Assembly (NCBI GenBank): GCA_000403315.2
Contig: KE159640.1
Span: 299,675-363,674 of the forward strand
DNA length: 64,000 nt
Reading direction: 5' to 3'
DNA from: Lachnospiraceae bacterium A2
Lineage (GTDB): Bacteria; Bacillota; Clostridia; Lachnospirales; Lachnospiraceae
Shown in pieces: positions 36,422 to 45,001 of this stretch. Below the pieces are notes generated by a model that worked only from the letters and a program-made list of their open reading frames with translations, did no database searches and was not told the origin of the DNA. Position numbers and translations under genes: made by a program. Position 1 is the stretch's first letter, and the number at the start of each line of letters is the position of its first letter.

Positions 36422-37285
36422 ATGAGGAACAAAAGAAAACTGCTTGGTTTTTTAGTGATGGTTCTCGGTGTACTGCCATGCAGCCTTACCGTATTTGCAG
36501 CAGATACTGCCATGAAGAATAAAAAGTGGCTGTCTGGGCAGGGCGGGGCATATGTGGAGGAAGATAAGGATGGGACGTTAGAATACAAAGATTATGGCAC
36601 GTCCTATTATAAAATTAAGGTACCAAAGCAGGGGTATATCATTGTTGATGCCAAAGTGTCAAAGCTTCCCGGTGCAGACAGGTATCAGGAGCAGGAGTAT
36701 GGTTATGGAACTGAGGAAACAGAAAAGGGATCTGCATTTGTAAATTTATTGGATTCTTCAAAAAAATCAATTTATAAAAATGAAAATTATTTTGGTTTAA
36801 AAAACAAATTTTCATTTTCATGGGCAGTGAAAAAAGGGACGTATTATTTGGCGGTGGGCGGCAGCCAAAAATATAAAATCCGTTATTCCTTTACGCCGGT
36901 TGCCAAAATCAATAAAGCAGGGAAAAGGTTAAGGGGCGCGGTACTTTTGAAGAAAGGGGCAACGGTAAAGAATCTCTTGTTTGATGTAGATAAATCCCAT
37001 TATTACAAAATAAATGTCCCAAAAAAATCAAAAGTTACGATTTCTGTTAATTCTAAAATAAAAGAATCAAATTTAGACATGGGATTGTTCCTGCAGCTTT
37101 TGGTAGTCCAGGGGAATACCTTTGATTTTGTGGATAATAAAGGGAAGCTCCTGCCAAAGGATGATCTTGTGACTTGGGTGTTTAAAGGAAAAGATAAGCT
37201 TGTATGTAACTTTCCAAGAGGGACATATTATCTGAGGGTTGGGAGCTATTATACGACCGGGTACTACACTTTAAAATGGAATTAA
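36422..37285 (+). CDS. Secreted protein with two PPC-like beta-sandwich modules
   Basis: A 287-residue protein with a clear signal peptide (KRKLLGFLVMVLGVLPCSLTVFA). The mature part shows two similar modules with the pattern YKI.VPK.G.I.V....K and KKGTYYLAVGG or PRGTYYLRVGSY, which recalls bacterial pre-peptidase C-terminal (PPC) domains. No catalytic motif is visible. It starts behind AAAAAAAGGAGTGATTTT. A MITE-like hairpin follows the stop. It is probably a small extracellular or wall-associated protein. Confidence 0.7.
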   Translation: MRNKRKLLGFLVMVLGVLPCSLTVFAADTAMKNKKWLSGQGGAYVEEDKDGTLEYKDYGTSYYKIKVPKQGYIIVDAKVSKLPGADRYQEQEYGYGTEETEKGSAFVNLLDSSKKSIYKNENYFGLKNKFSFSWAVKKGTYYLAVGGSQKYKIRYSFTPVAKINKAGKRLRGAVLLKKGATVKNLLFDVDKSHYYKINVPKKSKVTISVNSKIKESNLDMGLFLQLLVVQGNTFDFVDNKGKLLPKDDLVTWVFKGKDKLVCNFPRGTYYLRVGSYYTTGYYTLKWN

Positions 37286-37290
37286 AATAT

Positions 37291-37336
37291 TAAAGCGTGT
37301 CTGAAAATTCATTTCCACAATTTTCAAATACGCTCT
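37291..37336. repeat. Short GCGTGTCTGAAAATT hairpin, MITE-1 relic
   Basis: TAAAGCGTGTCTGAAAATTC pairs with AATTTTCAAATACGCTCT around a short loop. It is a minimal or internally deleted copy of the 166-bp family seen at 33469 and 55610. It sits five bases behind a stop codon and could act as a terminator for the gene upstream. Confidence 0.6.
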
Positions 37337-37385
37337 CGGGCAGTTATAACTTTGAATGGGCAGAAAAAGCAGAAGGGAGAATGAG

Positions 37386-39317
37386 ATGAAAGTGATGGGA
37401 AAAAATTTATCCTACAGAAAGGCCAAAGGGGCATTCTTAATTATTTTGTCACTATTTTTGTTCTGGATGGTGCCGAAAAATGCATATGCCTTAGCCCCCA
37501 GCGGCATTGGCGGGAATGGCACGGGCGGTATTTCTATTGATATTAACGCTGCGCCTTATACCAACTATGCGAATATCCCAACTTGGGGCCAATATGCTTA
37601 CGGGCCTTCCGGCTGTGCATGGTTTGCGTCTGCAAGGGTAAACCAGTTGACAGGTGCAAACTGCACCATATATTCCGGGAAAAGCTGGTATGATTCTGCA
37701 TACAAATCCTTTGGGTTTTCCCGTGGGAGTACCCTTCAGGCAAAAGCGTTGGCATGTTATGAAAACCATGTTGCTGTGGTAGAAAGCGTAAGCGGGAACC
37801 AGGCAGTCGTCAGTGAAGGCGGTTATCAAGGGGCTAATTCCAATGCAAATACAGGGTATTGCCTGATACATACGATGTCAAAAGCTACGTTGGAAAGCGG
37901 GAGGAATGGGGCGTTCTTAGGATATGTATATTTAGGCGCAGGGAGCAGCACTCCGGCAGGGGAGCTGTCTTATTCCGCTGTCGAAGTTGGATGGACAGAT
38001 ATTTGGAATGCATTGCTGAAAGGCACGGTCAGCAACCCAAACCGCTTAACTGTTTCCGATGTAGGGGCAAAGGTTTGGGATTCTGCCGGAAATTTGGTGG
38101 TAAACCATAGCGAAGCCTGTGGGCTGAATACTTCCACTGTCAACCAAGAGTTAAATATTGTAGGGGAAGCCCTTCCTACTGGGCTGCGGCAAGGGGAAAC
38201 CTATACCTTCCGCCTGTGGGCAAGGGCAAATGGTGTAACTTATGAAAGCGGCACAGGGAATTTTACGATAAAGGACGATCAGAAACCAGTGATAACGGAT
38301 GTGTCAATTACAGATGTTTCAGAAACTGGATACACGGTTACTTGTACGGTAACGGATAATTTCCGGGTAGACCGGGTACAGTTCCCCACTTGGACTTTAT
38401 ACCATGAGCAGGATGATTTATTTCCAAATTGGGTGACAAACAGCGCATGCAGCGGGACGGCAGAGGGAAGTTTTTATGCTTACCGCGTTAATGTTTCAGA
38501 CCATAATTATGAGATGGGGGAATACCTTACCCATATTTATGCCTACGACCCGGCAGGGAATGAGGCGGTAGCCCATGTCCCCGTCCAATTGGTACAGAAA
38601 AACCAACAGGAGCCGCAACCTCCAGTAAACCCCAGTACGCCGACAGCCCCAACCAACCCGGCAAATCCCGGTAAACCAGCAGTTCCAGCTAATCCGGTAA
38701 ACCCCAGTGCGCCAACAGCTCCCACCAATCCAACGAACCCAAGTACAAAGCCTTCTGCGCCCACAGTCCCGCAAAACCCTGCCAATACAAATAGTGCGGC
38801 ACAAGGGACATTTACCGTGGTTTTTGATGGGAATGGCGGCGTAGTCGTAGGCCAGAAAACCATTACAGTAAAGCTTAACCAGCAGCTTGGGAACCTTCCC
38901 ATAGCGAAACGGAAAGGCTATTTATTCCGTGGGTGGTATTTAGAGAGGTCAGGGGGACAGAGGATAAATGCTTATGTACGTCCGGCATCTTCCGGTTCCC
39001 GGACAGTATATGCGCAATGGGATAAGGTAACGAAACCGAAAAAAGCAGCGATCACTTCCCTGAAAAAACGAGGAAGCGGAAAATTTACAGTCAAATACAG
39101 GAAAGTCAGCCAAGCGAAAGGGTATGAAATTTGTTATTCCACCAATAAAAAATTCAGGAGTTCTACCAAAAAAGTGACTGCATCATCCCTGTCAAAAACG
39201 GTGAAAGGGCTAAAAAAGAAAAAAACATACTATGTACGGGTGCGTGCCTATAAGGCAGATTCCACTGGCAGTAAAGTATATGGCAGCTATAGTAAGACGA
39301 GGAAAATAAAAGTGTAA
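37386..39317 (+). CDS. Secreted CHAP-domain cell-wall hydrolase/adhesin
   Basis: A 643-residue secreted protein. The signal peptide ends near NAYA. Residues of about 50-190 form a CHAP amidase/peptidase domain with the catalytic Cys in YGPSGCAWFASARV and His in NHVAVVESV. A bacterial Ig/GBS Bsp-like region follows, then a Pro/Asn-rich linker of repeated PTNP and NPS units, an InlB-type repeat (FDGNGG...YLFRGWYLE) and a C-terminal fibronectin-like domain (KPKKAAITSLKKRGSGKFTV). The ATG at 37386 follows AGAAGGGAGAATGAG. It probably cleaves peptidoglycan while bound to the surface through its repeats. Confidence 0.85.
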   Translation: MKVMGKNLSYRKAKGAFLIILSLFLFWMVPKNAYALAPSGIGGNGTGGISIDINAAPYTNYANIPTWGQYAYGPSGCAWFASARVNQLTGANCTIYSGKSWYDSAYKSFGFSRGSTLQAKALACYENHVAVVESVSGNQAVVSEGGYQGANSNANTGYCLIHTMSKATLESGRNGAFLGYVYLGAGSSTPAGELSYSAVEVGWTDIWNALLKGTVSNPNRLTVSDVGAKVWDSAGNLVVNHSEACGLNTSTVNQELNIVGEALPTGLRQGETYTFRLWARANGVTYESGTGNFTIKDDQKPVITDVSITDVSETGYTVTCTVTDNFRVDRVQFPTWTLYHEQDDLFPNWVTNSACSGTAEGSFYAYRVNVSDHNYEMGEYLTHIYAYDPAGNEAVAHVPVQLVQKNQQEPQPPVNPSTPTAPTNPANPGKPAVPANPVNPSAPTAPTNPTNPSTKPSAPTVPQNPANTNSAAQGTFTVVFDGNGGVVVGQKTITVKLNQQLGNLPIAKRKGYLFRGWYLERSGGQRINAYVRPASSGSRTVYAQWDKVTKPKKAAITSLKKRGSGKFTVKYRKVSQAKGYEICYSTNKKFRSSTKKVTASSLSKTVKGLKKKKTYYVRVRAYKADSTGSKVYGSYSKTRKIKV

Positions 39318-39340
39318 TAAAATGTAATGGAGAAAAATAT

Positions 39341-40166
39341 ATGAAATAGTTTGGGAATATATGGAAGTTTTTAATGGTGTTTTGCATCCTGTTATGCCAA
39401 ATGGCAGGATGCGGGCAAAAGGATGAAAATGCAGCAGCCTATGGGGGAAAACCTGTGGGAGGAAAGTACAGATAGCGGGATAGATGTGGATTTCCAAGAA
39501 CAGGAAACGGAAAAGCCCTCTGAAATAGAGGGGGATTGGTATGTTTTAGATCCGGCAAAAAAGGGGGAGGAGAAAAACAAAAAAATTACGTTTAAAGATA
39601 CAACTTGTTCTTTTGGAGAAACAAACAATTATGGTGAAGGGATATTTGATGATGGCAGCAATGTAAACGATTTTTTGGAATATGAAAATCCAAATTTCCC
39701 TAATAGTTCCTGTTTGTTTGAAAAAAGTGGAACATACTACGCATTTAGCGGGGCAATGAGCAGAAAACCAGAATTCCCATATGTTAGGAGTATGTCCTTG
39801 GATTTTGGATCGGAAACAATGGAAGACTGCCTGTGCAGCTATTATGCAAATTGGGTAGGGGCATTTTCTGTTGGTTTTTTGGAAGATGTTTATGGAATAT
39901 ATGGTAGTGATACTATCACCGTTAGTCAGGAACTGGAGGCTGAATTTACCCCAAGTATGGTAGATGATGATAATTTATCCTTAGATAAGGCAGAAGATGT
40001 GCCTGCGGGGGATGCTGTTTGGGAGATGTATGCAGGATGCCCATTGGAAGAAGTGAAATATGTAACATATTCCCATGATACGGATGCAGGAAGGCAGTCG
40101 TCTGGGATTTATATGGGAAAAACTTATGGATTGTGGAGTGTCCTTTGGACCAATGGGGAACTATAA
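39341..40166 (+). pseudogene. Lipoprotein gene with early nonsense codon and frameshift
   Basis: At 39341 an ATG behind TGGAGAAAAATAT is followed at codon 3 by TAG. The same frame then encodes a good lipoprotein signal peptide (MVFCILLCQMAGC, then GQKDENAAAYGG). That frame stops near 39475. The body of the protein (EIEGDWYVLDPAKKGEEKNKKITF to WSVLWTNGEL) lies in another frame, open from 39423 to 40166. The body has no recognised domain. Two lesions suggest a dead gene; a leaderless 247-residue product from 39423 cannot be excluded. Confidence 0.6.
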
Positions 40167-40286
40167 AAATGGATTATATAGAAAGAAAAAGCCATCTTGC
40201 GATGTATTGCAAGCAGTTTTACAGATTCTTTACAAAAAACTATCGTTTTCTTTCCAAATTTCCATTATAATATAGCTGGTGATGAT

Positions 40287-40946
40287 ATGAAAAAAATATT
40301 AGTGATCGAAGATGAAACAGCCATCAACGATTTAATCTGCATGAATTTAGAAATAGCAGGCTACCAGCCCATCCCATTTTTTGACGGCATGGAATTCAGC
40401 CGCCATTTGAAGGAACAGGATGACTACGCCCTTGCATTGCTGGACATTATGCTTCCCGGAAAAGACGGGTTTGAGCTGTTAGGGGAATTAAAAGAGCACG
40501 GGATCCCTGTGATTTACCTGACTGCCAAGGGAGATTTGCCCAGCAAAGTAAAGGGCTTAAGGAGCGGGGCAGAGGACTATATGGTTAAGCCCTTTGAAAT
40601 GTTAGAGCTCCTTGTCCGCATGGACAATATCCTGAAACGCTGCGGGAAAGTGGAAGCCGAGGAAATCTGTATCCGCGATGTGGTAATTAATGAGAAAAAG
40701 AGGACAGTGCATAAAAACGGGGTGGAAATTTCCATGCAGCCCATGGAATTTGACTGCCTTTTAGTGTTCTGGAAATACCGGAACCGGGTGATTACAAGGG
40801 ACCAAATCCTGAATATCCTCTGGGGCGTGGATTTTGAGGGGGAAAGCAGGACAGTGGATGTACATGTGGGGAATATCCGTAAAAAACTGGATTTTTCCGA
40901 TGTGATTATTACAGTGCCAAGGGTTGGTTACCGGATGGAAGTCTGA
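40287..40946 (+). CDS. OmpR-family response regulator
   Basis: A 219-residue regulator with a receiver domain (phospho-acceptor Asp53 in ALLDIMLPGKDG, Lys in YMVKPFE) and a winged-helix DNA-binding domain (QPMEFDCLLVFWKYRNRVITRDQIL...RTVDVHVGNIRKKL). The ATG at 40287 gives the standard MKKILVIEDE start; an upstream in-frame extension has no support. Its likely partner is the kinase at 42042-43307, from which it is separated by a minus-strand chimeric ORF. The pair probably controls the envelope operon that follows. Confidence 0.93.
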   Translation: MKKILVIEDETAINDLICMNLEIAGYQPIPFFDGMEFSRHLKEQDDYALALLDIMLPGKDGFELLGELKEHGIPVIYLTAKGDLPSKVKGLRSGAEDYMVKPFEMLELLVRMDNILKRCGKVEAEEICIRDVVINEKKRTVHKNGVEISMQPMEFDCLLVFWKYRNRVITRDQILNILWGVDFEGESRTVDVHVGNIRKKLDFSDVIITVPRVGYRMEV

Positions 40947-40987
40947 TGGGGCAGTCCCATCCGGTTATTTGAAAAACGCCATTTGGA

Positions 40988-41881
40988 TCAGGTTGTATTG
41001 CTAATTTTATAATCTGAAGGATAATCCACTGAGAGGTAGGCGTTAAGGTCCATTAAGCCGCCTTGTTTTGTAATGGCATAAATACTGTAAGTCCCTTTTT
41101 CCGGAACTGTAAATGTGATGCTGTCGGTATCCTCCGGGTATTCCTTTGCCATATTTTTTTCGTGGCAATAGACAAAAATACCTGTGATTTCTGTATCCCC
41201 TAATAGGCCTTGGATATGGGATAGCTGTATGGTGCAGCCTTCTTCTGCAGAAATTGCGCCAGCCCCATAATCCCGGTAAACCGGGGGATCAGGGCGGTAC
41301 TGTATGTTCCCGCTGAAATAATTTGTGTTCCCGGAGGTGTTGTTAATGCACCAATAAAAGGTTCCGCTTTCTTTTAAAGTAACGCTGCAGTCAACCGTGC
41401 CATCCATAGAAGTTTTTTGGACATCATGGAATGTGCCGTTGAGCAGATAGCCAATGCCATAATTTGAATCTGCATATTTCATAGAACCCTGCAGGGATAT
41501 GGTACTGTTGCTGTTAACCGTTAAGTTAAAGTCTATGATAAGCATTTCTTTCGCTTTTAAGGGGTGGCGGCTAAGCTTGAATAAGCCGTCTTTTTTTTGC
41601 AGTTCAAGACAGGACAGCTCCTCACATGGTTCCGGCATTTTGGAACGTTTCGCAATCCATGCGCTTTTTACGTGGTTTTTGCTTTTGTTGATGGTTACCC
41701 GTATGAGCCACGCCCGGATATGTTCCTGTGATGCAAACTCTTGCCGTGATGTGATGAAAGAGAGAAAGACTTCTTGGACAATGTCTTCTGCATCACATGT
41801 ATTCTTTGTGTAGGTATAAGCTATTTTCAATAACTTGCCAGAATAATCACGGACTGTTTGTTCAATCAATTCTGGATTCAA
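40988..41881 (-). CDS. Chimeric ORF: ECF sigma region 2 joined to an extracellular-type domain
   Basis: A single 297-residue frame. Residues 1-75 are a good ECF sigma region 2 (YSGKLLKIAYTYTKNTCDAEDIVQEVFLSFI...EHIRAWLIRVTINKSKNHVK). Region 4, needed for -35 binding, is absent. From about residue 105 the sequence becomes Ser/Thr/Gly-rich beta-type (NSNSTISLQGSMKYADSNYGIGYLLNG...TFTVPEKGTYSIYAITKQGG), as in the exported part of a membrane or lipoprotein. A deletion that fused two genes of one operon is the simplest explanation. It is probably non-functional as a sigma factor. It lies inverted between a regulator and its kinase. Confidence 0.75.
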   Translation of the reverse strand: MNPELIEQTVRDYSGKLLKIAYTYTKNTCDAEDIVQEVFLSFITSRQEFASQEHIRAWLIRVTINKSKNHVKSAWIAKRSKMPEPCEELSCLELQKKDGLFKLSRHPLKAKEMLIIDFNLTVNSNSTISLQGSMKYADSNYGIGYLLNGTFHDVQKTSMDGTVDCSVTLKESGTFYWCINNTSGNTNYFSGNIQYRPDPPVYRDYGAGAISAEEGCTIQLSHIQGLLGDTEITGIFVYCHEKNMAKEYPEDTDSITFTVPEKGTYSIYAITKQGGLMDLNAYLSVDYPSDYKISNTT

Positions 41882-42041
41882 TGGTTCTGTCCCCCCTTTC
41901 TAATTATTATACAAATGACGCCTTTATTTTTTTGCATAAATTAATCATTTTCGGAATGTTTACAATTATTTGTCGTTTTCTTTTCAGGAATCCATTATAA
42001 TATTAGTTAGATAAAACCAGGTTTTCTAAGGAGGTTTTGCC

Positions 42042-43307
42042 ATGGACATGATAAAAAAAATTGCGCTTACTGCGTCCACATTGCTTTTTGTGCTGGCGCA
42101 GGCTTTTTCATTTTATGTGATTTTTACCAGCCAGCAGGAAAAAATAGACTTAATGAAGGAAAAAGAGTATAGGATTTTTGAAAAGGCTGTTTCCGATTAT
42201 AACCGTAAATTATCAAACTTGGAATTAAAAGAGAATATAGCTGACCATGCGCTGGTTTATTTTTTCCGCAATACCATGCCGGAAAATTCTGCGCTGTATA
42301 AAGGGACAAAAGAGCTGTTCAACAACAGCCCATATGAATTTGACATTGGGAATATCGAAAAGGGCAGTGGGGATTATTATTGGAACTGTCAAATGGAAAC
42401 GGTAAATGGCAGGCATCTTTTGATATTTTATCACGGAGATATTGATGGGACTTATGGAGCGCCTTTGGATGGGTATTACCTGTTTTATGAAGTGGACCTA
42501 ACTTCAATTTATGAAAAAAGCTGGGAACTTGTGAAAAAGGAACTGCTGCTGTCGGTTGCGGCGTCCTTTGGGATGGCCCTTCTCCTTGTATTCCTGATTA
42601 AGAAAATCACAAAGCCCCTGCAGGCCATAAATGAAGCCCAGCGGCAGTTAATCGGCAGCATGTCCCATGAGTTAAAGACCCCGCTGACAGCCATAAAAGG
42701 GTATTCGGAAACTTTGTTGGGGGTAAAGCTGTCCAAAGAGCAGGAAGAAAAGGCCCTCGGCTATATCCATCAGGAAAGCGGAAGGCTCTCACGCCTGTCA
42801 GAAAAAATGATGGAACTGACAAAGCTGTATGAGCCGGAATGTAAGGTGGAGCTGCAGGAATTCCCTGTGGAAAAGCTGTTTGGTGCAGTGGAAGACAGCG
42901 TAAGGCACAGGCTTACAGAAACTGGCATTGCATTGGTGCGGGAAGGGGATTACCAGGGGAAACGGAAATGCCTGGATGCCGATTTAATGACAAGCTTCCT
43001 GATAAACCTTATCAATAACAGTATTATGGCGTCCGGGGCGGGCAGCCATATTTACCTTGGGGCGGACAGCCATTCCCTGTGGGTGCGGGACGAAGGATGT
43101 GGAATACCGCCGGAGGAAGTGGATAAAGTCCGCAAAGCTTTCTACCGCGTGGATAAGTCCCGGTCCAGAAAGAGCGGGAACATGGGGCTGGGGCTTGCAT
43201 TGTGTGAGCAGATTGCAGCAGTGCACCATGGGCATATGGAAATTGAAAGTAAGGTTGGGGAGGGGACGAAAATTTCATTTTACCCAGGGCGTGTTTTGGG
43301 GCTGTGA
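42042..43307 (+). CDS. Sensor histidine kinase (HisKA/HATPase)
   Basis: A 421-residue membrane kinase. Two membrane segments (near residues 5-28 and 166-186) bracket an extracytoplasmic sensor region. The HisKA domain has His209 in GSMSHELKTPLTAIKGYSETLL. The ATPase has the N-box LINLINNSIMASG, the G1 box DEGCGIPPEE and the G2 region NMGLGLALCEQI. It starts behind AAGGAGGTTTTGCC. It is the likely partner of the OmpR-type regulator at 40287 and lies just ahead of the lipoprotein/ABC operon, which it may control. Confidence 0.93.
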   Translation: MDMIKKIALTASTLLFVLAQAFSFYVIFTSQQEKIDLMKEKEYRIFEKAVSDYNRKLSNLELKENIADHALVYFFRNTMPENSALYKGTKELFNNSPYEFDIGNIEKGSGDYYWNCQMETVNGRHLLIFYHGDIDGTYGAPLDGYYLFYEVDLTSIYEKSWELVKKELLLSVAASFGMALLLVFLIKKITKPLQAINEAQRQLIGSMSHELKTPLTAIKGYSETLLGVKLSKEQEEKALGYIHQESGRLSRLSEKMMELTKLYEPECKVELQEFPVEKLFGAVEDSVRHRLTETGIALVREGDYQGKRKCLDADLMTSFLINLINNSIMASGAGSHIYLGADSHSLWVRDEGCGIPPEEVDKVRKAFYRVDKSRSRKSGNMGLGLALCEQIAAVHHGHMEIESKVGEGTKISFYPGRVLGL

Positions 43308-43457
43308 TAGCGATAGGCTGTCAATGATTCTGCGCAAGTGGATCCTTTACCAATCCTTTACAACTGAATGAATATTTCCAAAAAAGGATCTGTTACGATA
43401 ATTATAGTGTACTGATACATTTATAATCAGGTAAACCTAAAAGAACAGGAGGAGCTT

Positions 43458-44948
43458 ATGAAACAGAAATATATGGCAGCCATTGCAGCAGCACTTGCCA
43501 TCGGCTTTCTGGCAGGCTGCCAGGAAACCCCGGAAAATTCTATTGTAAAACAGAAGGGCGCAGACAAGGCCCAGGAGTATGAAAGCGCAAGCACAAGCGT
43601 TAAGGAAATGGTAAATGCACCAGAAACATACAAGAATAAGGTTACCTACGAAAACGGCGTCTTAACCATTGACACAGATGCAGAAATCATCCTACCGGAT
43701 GTGGAAATGGTAAATACTTATAAGGTAACTGCAGAAGAAGTAAACCAGGAATTGATTGACAAGGTAACCAACGCGTTTTTCGATGGGGCAAAATTTTATC
43801 ATGCCTACAGTTACAGCCAGCAGACCAAGGAGCAGTACCAGGAAGAAATTACAAGGCTGAAACAGTATAAGGCGGAAGGGAACCTTGACCCATACGAATA
43901 TGGGAAAGATGAAAATGGCGAACTGTATTTTGACATTGATGCAGTCATTGCAAGGGATGAACAGGAACTGGCAGATGCGCCGGAGGAAATCATAAAAGAA
44001 GAAGTAAAGCCCTCCTTTGGATTGGAATATATTTCCGGGAAAGGGGAAGAAGCCGAGAAAATGGTAAATGAACATGAATTTTACGGAATAGCGGAAACCG
44101 GACATGGAATTTACAATTATACCATTACTTCTGGGGAAGTGTCAGCAGATGTAAAATTTGACATTAGAAAACAAAGGGACGACGTGCCAGACCCAATGGA
44201 ATTTATGGATTGGGTGGAAGGACGGTATCTGATGGATGTAAAGTTGGAAAGCTTTTCAGGGATGCCGGAAGACGAGATAAAAAGCCTGATAGACATTTCT
44301 TATGAGGATGCAGAAAAAATTGCCAAAGAGCATGTAGGGAAACTGGGCTATGGCTGGGAAATCCAGGATTGGGATTATGCCCTGTTCCACCATGGGGAAG
44401 GCAATGTAAGAAAAGAAAATGTTACGGATGGGGGCTATGTATTTTTCTTTACCAGGGTGTTGGATGGGATGCCCATTACCCATACAGACTCCTATGGCGG
44501 CGGGCTGGAGGATATGGACAGCACGCTGACTCCTTGGGGCTATGAAAGATGTGAAATTATTATAGGGGATAACGGCTTCCAGGAAGTAGAAATTTTTAAT
44601 CCCTACCATGTGGAAGGGGTGCAGACGGAGCATGTAAAGCTGATGGATTTCGACAGCATTATGAAAATATACGAACAGATGATGGAAGTCAGCAACGCAG
44701 ATATTGGGGAATTTGAAAAGCAGAGGACTTACCATGTAAACAAAATAAAATTGGGCTATAGCAGGATTTATGACCCAAATGTTGATAACAGGGCAGGGGT
44801 TTTAGTGCCAGTCTGGGACTTTTTCGGGGGATTTGACGCAGAAATCGATGGGCATTATGAACAGAATAATGGGGAACATTCCAAACAAAGCTTTATGACA
44901 ATTAATGCCATAGACGGGACTGTGATTAACCGGGACCTTGGGTATTAG
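43458..44948 (+). CDS. Lipoprotein, first of a tandem pair (DUF6034-like)
   Basis: A 496-residue lipoprotein. The signal peptide ends in the lipobox FLAGCQ. The mature part is acidic and rich in Tyr/Trp, with conserved blocks DISYEDAEKIAKEHVGKLGY, YVFFFTRVLDGMPITHTDSY and DFFGGFDAEIDGHYEQNNGE. This matches Clostridia lipoproteins that I recall as DUF6034; function is unknown. The next gene is a clear paralogue. The start follows AACAGGAGGAGCTT. It opens the operon that carries ABC-type permeases, so a surface sensor or assembly role is possible. Confidence 0.85.
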   Translation: MKQKYMAAIAAALAIGFLAGCQETPENSIVKQKGADKAQEYESASTSVKEMVNAPETYKNKVTYENGVLTIDTDAEIILPDVEMVNTYKVTAEEVNQELIDKVTNAFFDGAKFYHAYSYSQQTKEQYQEEITRLKQYKAEGNLDPYEYGKDENGELYFDIDAVIARDEQELADAPEEIIKEEVKPSFGLEYISGKGEEAEKMVNEHEFYGIAETGHGIYNYTITSGEVSADVKFDIRKQRDDVPDPMEFMDWVEGRYLMDVKLESFSGMPEDEIKSLIDISYEDAEKIAKEHVGKLGYGWEIQDWDYALFHHGEGNVRKENVTDGGYVFFFTRVLDGMPITHTDSYGGGLEDMDSTLTPWGYERCEIIIGDNGFQEVEIFNPYHVEGVQTEHVKLMDFDSIMKIYEQMMEVSNADIGEFEKQRTYHVNKIKLGYSRIYDPNVDNRAGVLVPVWDFFGGFDAEIDGHYEQNNGEHSKQSFMTINAIDGTVINRDLGY

Positions 44949-45001
44949 AAGGGAGTTCCCATATCATATTACGGCCATGCAGAGAGAAAGGAAGGATACC
45001 T

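Noticed and set aside
38580..38800. Tandem repeat resembling a CRISPR or minisatellite
   Set aside because: It is the coding sequence of the Pro/Asn-rich linker of the CHAP protein, with short irregular units and no spacers. No CRISPR array is visible in the window.
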